Positions 25,550 through 37,433 of a stretch of DNA of 64,000 bases are shown piece after piece. Position numbers and translations under genes: made by a program. Under the pieces are notes generated by a model. The model was not told where the DNA came from and made no database searches. It was given only the letters and a program-made list of their open reading frames with translations. Position 1 is the stretch's first letter, and each line of letters begins with the position of its first letter. The DNA lies in contig JAAAJB010000008.1 of the NCBI GenBank assembly GCA_016098155.1, positions 1-64,000 on the forward strand. The letters are read 5' to 3'. This stretch comes from Actinomortierella ambigua. Its lineage: Eukaryota; Mortierellomycota; Mortierellomycetes; Mortierellales; Mortierellaceae.

Positions 25550-28254
25550 TTAAAAATGGAAGACTTCCTGCATGTCCATTGGGCGACAGCTGCTGAGCTG
25601 AGGCTTCTGGTTGTACTTCTCCTTGAGCAGATCACGAATGCTGTTCAGCATTTCTTGGTACGACTGGTTAGGGTTTTGACGGATACTATGCGAAGATGAG
25701 ACGTTAAAAGGTATGTGTTAGTCAGCCAAGAACCTTGCATGGGAAATGGTATGCATTAGTGGCTGCAAACAGTAACAGCATGTACCTCTTGGTGAACGCA
25801 TAGGTCATAGCACCGTTGGCAGATGAAATAGTGCCACGTGTGATCTTGACATCAGCCGAGGTTTGGTCGTCCTTGCATCTACAACATAGAGCGATGGGAG
25901 CCATTAGTCTCTTGCTTATTTTTTTTTTTTTTCGCGCGCAACTCGTTTCACCAATACGTGGTACAGCAAATGCGAAAGAGTTACAAACATACCCACTGAA
26001 CATGATCACATCGGCATTGGCAGCCTTGAGCCGCACCTGGCGCTTCAGCTCCCTCTCCTCGAGTAGCAACGCTTTGTACTTCTCCTGCAGCTCCTTGACG
26101 GCATCGGCGTCAAAGTTCTCCTGAACCAGCTCGTAGCCAAGACTTGCCAGGGCGGAAGTGCCGCGAATAAAGCCTGTGCTCGCGTAGACATATGGCAAGT
26201 CCAAAGCTGAGCCAGAGTGACAGCAGTCAAAGACGACTGTCAGACGGACGCCGGGTGGCAGTGCCTTCACCAACATATCGTGAAGCTCCTATTTGCGTTT
26301 TGAAAAGGCGGCAAAAAATGGATTTGTCAGACCTTCGTTCTCATCATTGCAGAAAGGACGAACTGGGATAAATGAGTTTACAGTGGACACTTACGTCGTC
26401 GATAATAACGCCATTCGTTTCGTGGTCAACAGGGAAAATACATTCGTCCATGTCTTTGTTGATTTCATCGCCGCTTTGATCGTAAACCTGACCGCCATGT
26501 CCCGAGTAGTGCAGGAAGTAACTGGAATGAACAGGAGTGGAAAAGAAAGGATGCAAAATCGTGTGAACCAATCAATGAAAGCGAAAACAAAAAGAAACAA
26601 CCCATATGTGTGTGCATGTTTTCGTATCATTTCTTGCTTGGATAATCCGAACACCACAAGTTGTACTTACGAATCGTTCGTCTCGGCGTCGGCGACGAGC
26701 CACCGCAAATTCCTCAAGATATTTTCTTTCGTGGGCATAAACTCGGTACCAACTTGATCATCCGTCAAAACACGAATGTTTTCATTCTTGAAGCCAGAGT
26801 CGAGCAGGAACTCCTTCATGACGCGGGTGTCATTCACACAGCCTGAAAAAAAATAAGAAAAAAGAAAAAAGAAAATACCGCAGGGAATCATGGAAGATCA
26901 CACGGACCGAGATGCGATCAAAAAATTGGAGGGCGACAGAATCCATTAACATCTCTGGTCACAACACGACACACAAGAATGCCCCCCTATTTTTTCTTGG
27001 GCTCAAATAACGGCATGCAAATGCTTACCAGACAAGGGGTTGGCGAGTCCTGTGTAATTGATGCCGATGAGCAGAGCGCGATGCTCCCCCGTCAGATCGG
27101 ACAAAGTCACCCTTGGGACCTCTGAGGTAATCTCAATTTTTTGAACATGCACCTTGGGGGCTTCCGCCACAGGCTGCTGCTGGTAGTGATGCTGCGTTTG
27201 GGTCACCTGAATCTTATGCTCAGGTTCGGGAGAAGGCGACTCGACAGGGACAGGGGGTAAAGGCTTGCGGCGGTCATCTTCGTCGCTGCTGTTGCCATCC
27301 AACTTCTCCTTAATCTACTTGTCGTGAAGAAAGGCGATGCCCAAGAAGAAGCAGTAAAAAAAAAAAAAAACAAGAAAAAAAATCAGAGGGTGAAAGCAAG
27401 AGGGTGGGGCAAAAAAAAAAACAAATTCTGCTTGTATGACCATGCTGACCACCCTTGCCGGAGATGGACCATGATTGAATACAGCTTCTTCCTGCTACAG
27501 CGCCCAAACTTGGTCCAGACCAGAACATGGCCTTGTCATCAACGCGTTTCGTTTCGACGCGGACCTCCTTTTTTCCTTCGTCTCGGAAGGTCAATTGCTT
27601 CGAGGCTAGGAGGGGTGGTGAGGGCCAGCCTCCCCAACGAGGGCGTGCCTTTCCATCCCTTTACTGCAGGTCCACCATTCCATTCTTTTGTTTTTTTTTG
27701 GCCTCTGTTTTGTCTCTCTCCTCGTACTCTCGCTCCCATCTTACCTTTCGGAAGAACGACGAGAAGGGGCTGTGCGAGTTCGAGTTGCGATTGTTGGAAG
27801 ATGAGCTCGTAGTGGTGGTGGTTGTCTTGGTGACCTTGCGACCATTGTCGTCGACAGTCGTCTCAACGAAGACCTGAGGCTCGGCGGTCTGGGAGGGGCG
27901 CTGAAACTTTTGTTCCAAGCGTTGCTGTCCCTGCTGCAGGAACTGGTTGAACGCTGATGGCTGCTGTTCTTGTTCCTGAACTTGATATGTCTGGATGCTA
28001 CCGTTGCCGTTGCCGTTGCCGCCATTATCATCACTGCTGGACGTGCAGGTCGTGTATGACGTCGTGGTCGATGTAGTGCCAGGTACCTGCACGGTCGAGA
28101 CAAGGTGCGCGCCCTCGGGCAAAGGTGTGCCTGCAGGCACGGTGACCGTCTGCTTGTATGTCTTGGTCGTCCGGGTCTTAATCACCTTGCGGCCATCGGG
28201 CATGACCGTGACAATCTTTTCGACATTCACAATGGGTTCTCCTTGGTCGGACAT
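25550..28254 (-). CDS. mca1: Type I metacaspase
   Basis: Seven exons: 28254-27745, 27314-27029, 26842-26671, 26521-26395, 26288-25993, 25878-25786 and 25685-25550, giving 539 residues. Metacaspases are calcium-dependent, Arg/Lys-specific cysteine proteases acting in protein quality control and cell death. The p20 domain begins near residue 245 (RALLIGINYTG). The catalytic His is in HYSGHGGQ (about 331) and the catalytic Cys in FDCCHSGSALDLPY (about 388). The p10-like C-terminus ends with SYQEMLNSIRDLLKEKYNQK. The prodomain (about 240 residues) is not the usual Pro/Gln-rich type. It contains two similar Thr-rich modules around DGRKV/NGRKV (residues 12-35 and 128-150), then a Pro/Gln/His-rich linker. 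Confidence 0.95.
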
Positions 28255-30882
28255 GCTGGGATGGAGGGAGGGAGCCGAAGGGTGATGGAATGGAAAGAAA
28301 CGAACGAGGACGAGAGGTTATGTAAGAAGGGATACCTCGAGAGCTCGACAAGTGCTCAGTCGATATTGAAGGGTTGAAGGGTGAGGGGAAGAAAGGAAAG
28401 GAAAGGAAAGAAGGGAAAGAAATACAAAAGAGACAAAAAAGAGGTAAGAAGAGTTCAATGGTCATCCCAGACGTTGTGCACACCATTTCACCCACCCCAG
28501 CGTTGAAGAATACACACACACACACATAAAAAAAAAAAAAAAAAAAAAAGCTCTTGGATATCTGGAATTGCAAGACAAGCCCAAAGTAACGTGTCACGGA
28601 TAGCACAACAGAAAAAAGATTGCCCTCTTCGCCTTCGAAACCCAACAAAGGGTGGGAAAAGCGTTCAATACCGCGCGCTCCCCCTCACTTCGCCTCACCT
28701 CAACACGGCGGAATAATCGAGACAGAGAAGAAGGCTAAACAACGTGCGAGAGCAGCAGTGCCAATAATGGACGGGGCGCTGTATGGATGTGATGGAAGGG
28801 AGGAAGGGAGGGAAGAGCGAGGAGATACCTCGACGGAGGAACAATTGTCAGTTTCTAGTCCATCCAACATTGCTCGGAAAAAGTTGGGTGGGAGATCTCC
28901 ATTGCATCGATGGTCTCCAACGTGGCAGTTCTCCTTCATCCCTTCCTTTCCCCTCCCCTCTGCACCTCTTTTTCGTCTTTGTCACCTTCACCATGGTACT
29001 GCTGTGCAGAGCATGGCGAACCCCATGGAAGCCCCGGAAACAGCTCAATGTTGAAAACACGAAGGGACATCAATCAAACCCTGATAGACTGAATTGAGTT
29101 GAATACTTGTTTACATATCAACAAAACGCAAGCTCTGGTAACGGACTCTTCTCCCTCCTTCTCCAGCAGCAGCAGGCAGGGACAGGTAGGTTCCCTGCCA
29201 GTCTGGGAAAGAGGCTCTCAACCACTTAAATGGGCTTTCTTCTCCTCGGCTTAGCTAACCTCGCAGGCAGACAACAACAGCAGCAGGCCCTCAAAGCAAC
29301 AATAGCCAAGAGCAACAAGAACATGAGACGGGGCAGAGACGCACACGTTTTTCCCATCTTTACCATTTCGTGTCATTATCGTCATGTCCAATGTTGGATG
29401 AGCGCGATGTATGGCAGACGGTAGACATCCTACCCCTTCGTCTTCTCAAAGCACTCTTCTCTTTTCGTTGATCATGTACAGTGCGCACAGCGCTTTACCT
29501 CTTCTAAGAGACGAGGACTTTTGTTTGCCTTTGTAGTTTTGTTCTTTACTCTATCCTCACAATGTGCTGTGGAGAAGAAAAAAAATTCAAAGGACAACCC
29601 CCTTGTCCGTTCCCTCGCCTCCCCTCGTCCTTCCACCCCTGTCCTTTTCGTGTCCTGTCCTGCTCTGTCATACGATGTGCTGTGCTTTCGTCCAGAGCGT
29701 GCCTTTGTATCAATCACATCACTGCATCACTGCTCGATTTGAGGGGAGCTGCTCGTGATGGGGTGGTTACAATGGATCCCCCGCGCGACGACCAACAAAA
29801 ATCTTTATGCTCTCGAGCCCCTTCCCTCCACCCCCCTTGCTGTCCTCTTGGCCATACCACAGACCCCCTTCTCCGCCCATGGCTGAGGCTCGCTTTCGTG
29901 GAACGTATAGTATTGGATCCTTCACCTCCAAGACTGGTCTCATTTAAGCAATGCAACAGAATTAGACTAGCATTGGCTTTCGCCTGATGCCGAACTCATT
30001 CCTTTCGGTTGCACTCCATGAAACGCGTACCATAAGAACTATCTCGCAAAACTCTCCGCGGAACAAAGATCAACTTGCGGGCATGGGCTGAACTCTCAGA
30101 TTTTTTTTTAAAGACAAGAATAATAAGAAACACGACCCTTCTGCAATCGATACCCTTTGGCTGAACGCGCTTGACAGCCTCAAGTTTTGCAGACATCAAC
30201 GCGGCAGTGGCGCTTATTCTCGCCTCCAAATGTACTCGTGCGCGCCTGTCGCATGCGGATATGGGAGTGATTGATACAAGATGTACTTTATTGTCTCGTC
30301 ATCTAAAGCACAAAATTTCATTCCTCATACCATGTGGAATGTTGCCTTTACCTCCTCTCCGAACCGACCATCTCCATATATGTTCTTTTTTGTTTAATAG
30401 CAAGCATATGTAGAATCCTTGAGCACCATAGCTCAAGAGATCAAATTCGTATAGTTTCCGAGAATATCACGGAGAACGAGGGTGCAATTGCATTGAAGCG
30501 TCCTCGATCATCATCATCAGATGCTATCGGCATGCCTCTCGATCACCATTCATCACCAGGTGCTCTTGGCATACCCGCCATGTTTGCAATACATGATGAA
30601 GGTTGGATGAGGGGTACGGACGCGTCGCCGCAGTCCCACACACAGTCTCCTTCAACCAATGTCGAGACCCTTCGAATCCTCCTGTAGCCCAAAAATCATC
30701 AAACAGATGGCACCTCTCCGCCTCTACCGACTCCAACGTTGTGGATGAGTGGGTACTGAGCGGCATTTTCTCTGAGCAGACTGCTATTCAAGTTTCGGAA
30801 CTCGTGCATTGCCAATCAGCACGCACCCTGTCGTCCGTATGAAATAAGAGTCTTGTACACCATTTCAGATCATTTTTAATGG

Positions 30883-30883
<1 letters not shown>

Positions 30884-30940
<57 letters not shown>
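30884..30940. repeat. (CTGT)n microsatellite
   Basis: About 14 copies of CTGT. It is the reverse complement of the GACA motif in intron 3 of ML-like copy C. Confidence 0.95.
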
Positions 30941-30996
30941 TTCTTTCTTGGTGGAGGAGAGGGACCTTGGGCTGAGTATCTGGAGTGGCCACTTAC

Positions 30997-31100
30997 CAAT
31001 CCGCTTTAAGAAGGGCAGCGTGATTTGCCAAGGAGGTGCTCTTCTCCATGACAATGGGAGGGGGAATGTTTGCTATCAACTGGCTGTGGTGTTGAGACAT
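30997..31100 (-). other. Candidate coding exon of an unrecognised gene
   Basis: Reads from an ATG (MSQHHSQLIANIPPPIVMEK...) through 34 codons to a canonical GTAAGT donor after codon phase 2. Joining it to an acceptor beyond the CTGT array adds only about 11 codons (VRADWQCTSSET) before a stop. Further protein-like frames without stops lie just upstream (31178-31489) and downstream (30524-30766) on the same strand. This may be a small gene or part of a decayed larger one. I recognise no family. Confidence 0.2.
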
Positions 31101-31879
31101 GCAGAAATGACAGCCTTCACTTTGAGTTGGACGCCCCTGGCTTGTTCTTTGGAGGGTGGTTGACGCGACTCTAAACATTATTGTGGACGACGAGGAGTTC
31201 TTCTGAGCAGATTTCTCTCGTGAATACAAAGCGCACGGACATGACGCCTCTTCCCAGAGCAGGCCCACACCGAGTAATCCCCCAAAAGAAGGTCTTTTTC
31301 ATGCTTCTTCAGAAAGCAGCTACAGCCCATCTCTTGGCTGGGTTGGTCCTTGACGATGTGGAGGGTTAGATGCGCTCCCGACTGCTCGAACTGGGGAAAA
31401 CCACAGGCGTCGAAACAAAAAGAGACCACAGTACCTTTAAGGCTAGCACGCGTCACTTGGACAGTCCTAGTGTGGTGGGAGGGCGACAAAGTGACGGAGT
31501 GTGGATAGGGGCAACAGGTCTCGACAGAACAACGCTACACGTCAGGTCTTATGCCGTAAACAACGAGCGCGAGAGATGGACACGATGGGATTCATAGGAG
31601 GGTTGAACACAATGTCGTCTGGGTGAGGAGGAAGGGAACGCATGCCAATGGCTCTGTTTCGTTTTGCATTGGGGAAGTGTACTCGACTACGAAAAGAGGG
31701 CCACCAAATTTGGACGAGTGAGGGGCATCAGTCAGCCACAACTCACAAAAGGGCCTCCTACATTTTACAACCTTTTCCTTCTCGCTTTTCATCCATCTAC
31801 ATCTCATTCACCACTGCCAGCTCATTCTCCTCACAACACACATCACAATACCCACCCTACTACCCTGCCAACAGATACA

Positions 31880-34800
31880 ATGAGCTACCCCCCTGTACCG
31901 CCTCAGGGCAGCGACATCAATGTCACCTGGGCCTTCCTGGAGCAGGGCATTGACCAAATTATGATTCGTCTGGAGGAGGGCATGACCTACAAGCGTTACA
32001 TGGATGTTTACACGTAAGGAGACTCGCACCCATCCACACCACTTTATCTGTCGCTGTGGTCTCTTAATAGCTCGCGACAATGGGTCTTCTCTCACGACCG
32101 ATGCCATGCGCTACTACCGAGAGGGGCGGCGTGTACTCGGGGGGGGGGGTGTTCCAGCACCAACTCGGGAAGGAAGAGGACGTGGCCAAAGCTGCCCCTT
32201 TCTCACGAGACAAGACAGACACAGGAAGTCTTTTGTTATGGGATGGTTCACAGGGGGGGGGGTAAAACAACACCTGGGAGAAACATTTGCACTCATGCGT
32301 TCTCTCGTTCAGCTTTGCCATGGGACCCGGTGGCAACCTCTCTGTTGGCCATGAAAAAAAAGAGCGCATCCCACAGTGGCAAAAGAAAAAAAGAAGAGAC
32401 GCGCAACACACTAACCACGATGACTGCCGCAGGAGACGCGCACACGTTTCGCAAGGAAAATCACGGACACACACTTGTCTCTCCCTCCATCACTCCCCAG
32501 CCCAGTAGCAATGACGCGGGACAGACTATTTGCAATCTCTGGACAAAGCATATTTCCCCTTCCTCCTCCCCCCCTCCGCCCCAACAACAGACCGGCCTTG
32601 GACGACAAGACTGACATACACGCTCTCCTTCCTTTCTATATGGTAATAGTGTGATCTACAACTACTGCACAAACTCTAAGGGCAGCCAGGACTCAACGCC
32701 TATTCAGACGCGAGGTATGTATTCAAGACCCTGTTTCCTCTTGAGACCTTTGGGAGGAGAATGCCACACAAGGTGGAGGATCTTGTCTTGTTTGAGTCCC
32801 TTTCGGCTGTGCTTCATTGGTTTTTTTTTCTCTTCCTTGAGCCAACTGCGCCTCCCGTAGTAAAGAAAATACTTGCTTGGCACGGCATCTAACCCTAATT
32901 GACGGGAGGAAAGAGAGTGGGAGAAGGGTCGACACCAACCCCTTCCCATCAAAAAAAAAAGTATGCTGCGTCATCAACTCCAATATCTTTGCCACCTCTG
33001 TTATTAACCACGCCCACGACTCTTTTTTTGTTTGTTTGTGGATGGTGGGATGACGATGTAGGTGCCAGTCTTGGAGGCCGCGATCTTTATCTGTATCTGA
33101 TCCGTTACTTCCAGAAGCATCTGGAGGGCCTACGCAAGGAGTGTGAACAGTACATGGGAGTGTCGTTGCTGGAATACTACACCAAGCAATGGGTCAAGTA
33201 CACACAAGCATCCGGTTTCCTGCACCATCTGTTCATGTACCTGAATCGTCATTGGGTCAGGCGTGAGATTGACGAAGGACGCAAGCAAGTGAACGATGTC
33301 TCGACTGTACGTTACCCCGCGCGCTTTTCTTGTATTGTTTTTGTTTTGTATCAACCTGAGTCTTCCCCACCCTCCCTCCTCTTTGTGCTGTCTCCTTTTA
33401 ACTTGTCTTTCCCCTCTCTTTTTGTTTTGCTGTTGAACAAAAACAAAAATCATGTCGTTGTTACATTAGTTGACTCTCACAAGCTGGAAAGAGTGCCTGT
33501 TTGACCATGTCCAACACAACGTCATGGCGGCTGTCCTGCAGCTCATTGAACGCCAGCGCAATGGTGAGACCGTCGAGACCAGTCTCTTGCGCAACGTTGT
33601 CGAGTCCTTTGGTAGGTTTGGCTTCCCCCCTGTCCTCCCCTCCCCCCTTCGCCACCATCTTTTTGTCCAAAAAGAGAGGAGAACCAAGATTTCTGACACG
33701 AAATTGACCTTTTGATTGATATCATAGTGGCTTTGGGTGTGGACGAGACGGACCCAACCAAGTCGACGCTGGACGTTTACCGAGTGCACTTTGAGCAGCC
33801 GTTTGTGAGCGCAACGGAGGTGTACTACAAGATGGAGTCTGAGCGATTCCTGAGCGAGAACAGCGTGACGGAATACATGAAGAAGGCCGAGGCGCGTCTG
33901 GCAGAAGAGGAGAACCGAGTGCAAATGTACCTGCACCCATCGACGCATCGTCCCTTGATCCAGACGTGCGAGAATGTGTTGGTGCGGGGCCATGCGGAGA
34001 TTATCTGGGAAGAGTTTCAGAATCTGTTGAACCAGGACAAGCAAGAAGATCTGTACCGGATGTTCTCGTTGTTGTTGCGAATCCCGGATGGACTGGAGCC
34101 GTTGCGGACACGGTTTGAGACGCATGTGCGCAAGGCTGGTCTGAGTGCGATTGAGAAGATTGCGGACGAGAGTGTGGAGGTGCTGGATCCCAAGGTGTAT
34201 GTGGACGCGCTGTTGGAGGTGCACAAAAAGTACAACGATCTGGTGCAGTCTGCGTTCCGAGGCGAGGCAGGGTTTGTGGCGGCGTTGGACAAGGCATGTC
34301 GCGAGTTTGTGAACCGGAACAAGATTTGCAAGACGTCGACGTCGAAATCGCCGGAGCAGCTGGCGCGGTTCTGCGACTCGTTGTTGCGCAAGTCTGCCAA
34401 GAACCCCGAGGAAGGGGATCTGGAGGAGGTGTTGAACAGCATCATGACGGTGTTCAAGTATGTCGAGGACAAGGACGTGTTCCAAAAGTTCTATTCCAAG
34501 ATGTTGGCGAAGCGTCTGGTGAACGGCACGTCGGCCTCGGACGATGCCGAGGCGTCGATGATCTCAAAGCTGAAGGAGGCGTGTGGTTTCGAGTACACAT
34601 CGAAGCTGCAGCGCATGTTTACGGACATGGGCCTGTCCAAGGAGTTGAACGACCAGTTCCGAGAGCGGATGGCGCAGAACCACGATGCCTCGGACATGGG
34701 TGTCGACTTTTCGATCCTGGTCCTGGGCACGGCCTCGTGGCCGCTGCAGCCACCATCGACGTCGTTCAACTTGCCCGATGATCTGGTGAAGACGTATGAG

Positions 34801-35433
34801 CGGTTCCAAAAGTTTTACCAGGACAAGCACTCGGGCCGCAAGCTCAACTGGCTGTTCCATCTGTCCAAGGCCGATCTGAGGACCAACTATGCCAAGGCAA
34901 GCAGGGTCGGCTACACGTTCCAGGTGTCGACCTACCAGATGGGTATCCTGCTGCAGTACAACAATGCACTTTCATACACGCTGGAGGAACTGCAGACGCA
35001 GACGAACCTGAACATGGAGCAGCTGGCCGGAGCGTTGGGCATCCTGGTGAAGGCGAAGGTGCTGCTGTTGGAAAATGGCGGCAATGTTGGGGAGCCGCGC
35101 TCGCGGTATGAGCTGAACACGGACTTTAAGAGCAAGAAGGTGCGAGTGAACCTCAACCTGCCGCTCAAGGCGGAGCAGAAGGTCGAGACGGAGGAGACGC
35201 ACAAGACGATTGAGGAGGACCGCAAGCTGCTGATGCAGGCTGCTATTGTGCGCATCATGAAGACGCGCAAGGTGATGAAGCACGTCAACCTGATGCAGGA
35301 GGTCATCACTCAGCTGCAGTCGCGCTTCAAGCCCCGCGTACCAGACATCAAGAAGTGTATCGATGTCTTGCTTGAGAAGGAGTACATTGAGCGTGTCGAG
35401 GGCGAGAAGGATTTGTACTCCTATGTCGCCTAA
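31880..35433 (+). CDS. cul1: Cullin-1 (Cdc53-type SCF scaffold)
   Basis: Five exons: 31880-32013, 32650-32714, 33062-33306, 33470-33611 and 33728-35433, giving 763 residues, normal for CUL1. The protein is the scaffold of SCF ubiquitin ligases, binding Skp1/F-box proteins with its N-terminal cullin repeats and the RING protein Rbx1 with its C-terminal domain. N-terminal [13 protein letters not shown] and the [14 protein letters not shown] segment match the Skp1-binding helices. The C-terminal winged-helix segment has the neddylation motif IVRIMKTRK, with the modified lysine near residue 707, and ends in DLYSYVA as in CUL1 orthologues. Intron 1 is long (636 bp). A possible AATAAA lies at 35650. 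Confidence 0.97.
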
Positions 35434-36052
35434 CAACCCCACACACAAAGAAAAAAAATGAAAGAAAAGAAAACAGGAAAAAAAATATAAGGATGGGGCA
35501 CCTGAGGGAAGCAGCACCGACCCCCCCTACTCTCTCTCTTCTCTACCGTCTGAACTCCACCTCACCCTTCATACAAAAAGGAAAAAAAAAATATTGTCCA
35601 CATTTCTCGTTTCACCACCAGTCCACCACCTTTTCCCTTTACATCTTGGAATAAAATTCTGTTTGGAAATGCATGCATCTTTTATTTTAATGTTGATGTG
35701 GATCCCATAGTTGTACATGAAAGGGTTGTTGTAGGGATGAAAAAACAAGAGATGAGCGAGGAGAGTGAAGACCTGGAAAGTAGCGTAACACACCTTTCCA
35801 GTTGGCTGTATTTTGGATGGAAGGGTATTATGACAAATGAGTCTGGGTAAAGTACAAGGGGGGGGGGTTTTTGTTCAGAGAAAAACGACGATGCGTGGGA
35901 CAAAAACAAGAAGGGGGCAAAATGGAGAAAAAGGCAGGAAAAATGAACGACGATGCGTGATCAACACGGCGGTGAACAAGAGGATACGAAAGGACCCCCG
36001 AAAAAAAAATTCAGAAACGTTGCCAGACGGGCATGGGCAGGGCCCAACGCAG
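35434..36052. other. Convergent intergenic region right of cullin-1
   Basis: About 620 bp containing the cullin 3' flank (AATAAA at 35650-35655) and an AT-rich stretch. No gene seen. Confidence 0.5.
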
Positions 36053-36546
36053 CTATGCTCTTTGTGGAGCGAAAGCCATCGGATGGTTGCTGCCGCCATC
36101 GCGAAGCATGTTGCTCAGTAGTGGAGGAGTAGATGACACACTGGCCCCCATCGTTGTCGTTGTTGGGGTGGAGGTTGTTGCGTGAACCTCACCAAGACTC
36201 TGTCCCTCGTCGTCGGTGAGGATGACACCGCCAGGATATTCCTCCATGCGCTCGGGCCACAGCAGCTCCCGGCGTGGGTGCTCTTTCAAGTAGGTCTGAC
36301 CAACCTTGAGTACGACCAAGAAACTGAGCAGTACAATCACGCTGACCTTGAGAATTAGGATCGCTCGTCTATAAAGGAACGCGTCAGTTTGGGAGAGGGG
36401 GAGGGAGAGGGCAAGGAGGGGAGATATGGAGGGGAGGCACAGGCAACACAGCAGACATATTTGCAACATCAAACACACAAAAGATGGGATTCCACCGCGT
36501 AGGAGAGAGGGAAAAAGGAAGGGGTCACAGGCCAGAGCGGAAACAT
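36053..36546 (-). CDS. Candidate small single-pass membrane protein
   Basis: Proposed two-exon model 36546-36479 and 36368-36053, giving 127 residues. Exon 2 encodes a clear hydrophobic helix (ILKVSVIVLLSFLVVLKVG) followed by a basic/charged segment (LKEHPRRELLWPERMEEYPG) and a Ser/Thr/Pro-rich tail. Exon 1 joins in frame through a GTGTGT donor, which is non-standard, so the start is uncertain. A TATAAAG lies about 255 bp upstream, and an earlier ATG in a GT repeat (36661) would open an overlapping frame. I do not recognise the family. One transmembrane segment with a cytosolic or lumenal tail is all that can be said. Confidence 0.4.
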
Positions 36547-37433
36547 GATCGACGTGGGTTTCGATTGAGAGTGAGATGAAAGGAAGGAACCGATATAGAA
36601 CACACAGAGAGAAAGAAAATAAGACAAAAGGATCGGGTCAGCACGCACACACACACACACATGCAGAATGAGAGAGACGGAGTTGTCCAGCGAGAAATAA
36701 GAGAAAGGGAGTAAAGGAAGGTGGATAGAGAAAGGCCTGGTTTTCGCGGTGGAATCCTCAAAAATGAAGAGAGATCGAATGTGAGTGAAACAAAAACGAA
36801 CTTTATAAAAAGAGCAAAAGAATTCCCCTTCTTACAAGAAAAATGTGAGTGATCGTCGTCGCTCTTTTTTGTTGTTCGAAAAGGATACCAAGAGGAATGT
36901 CTATACAGTCAAAAAGCCCGATGTTCGTATCGGGCTAGCCCACAAGAAAAAAAAAGAAAAGAAAAAGAAAAAAAATGGATCCCCAAACAAGCGAACGACA
37001 TCCAACAATCGGCCGAGCGCAAAAGTTCAAGACAAGAAAAGAGGATAAGGGTGAAGGCAAAGAAAATAAAAAGAATGCTATGTCAGACAGATAAATGGCG
37101 GTGTCTCCAGTCGTGTGATAACAGGTGTCCAGCAAACCTTTGAGGTGGTGTCTCCAGTCCAGAAGGTGAAAATGATAAAAGTGACGGTGATCAATAAAAT
37201 AGAGAAGGATGTCGTGAAGAAATCCTCCGAATAAAAAGGCTTGGGCGATTAAAAAAGATGCAAAGAGGTGGATGAAGAACAAAGGATTGAACAAATAAAG
37301 AACAACGGAGTTGCCGAGGTTGCTGGAGAGGAGAAAAAGAAAAAGTGGAGAGGAGGATGCAAAGAACAGAATGATGAAAAAACGACAAGAAGCAAACAAA
37401 CAAACAAAAGAAAAAAGGTTGCGCCCATGTCCC
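36547..37433. other. Intergenic region left of the sphingomyelin-synthase-like gene
   Basis: About 890 bp: promoter of the small membrane-protein candidate (GT/CA repeat, TATA) and the A-rich 3' flank of the gene to the right. No further gene supported. Confidence 0.45.
36801..36807 (-). promoter_or_regulatory. TATA box upstream of the small membrane-protein candidate
   Basis: TATAAAG on the minus strand followed by a pyrimidine-rich leader. It supports transcription of the small gene from this strand. Confidence 0.45.

Larger units (their letters stand above)
28255..31879. other. Gene-poor region between metacaspase and cullin-1
   Basis: About 3.6 kb with no confidently recognised gene. 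The left end is the metacaspase promoter (A20 tract near 28530). 30.0-31.5 kb contains several protein-like minus-strand frames without a continuous structure (see the exon candidate at 30997-31100), interrupted by a CTGT array. Cullin promoter elements must lie at the right end, where a CT-rich leader precedes the start. Confidence 0.5.
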
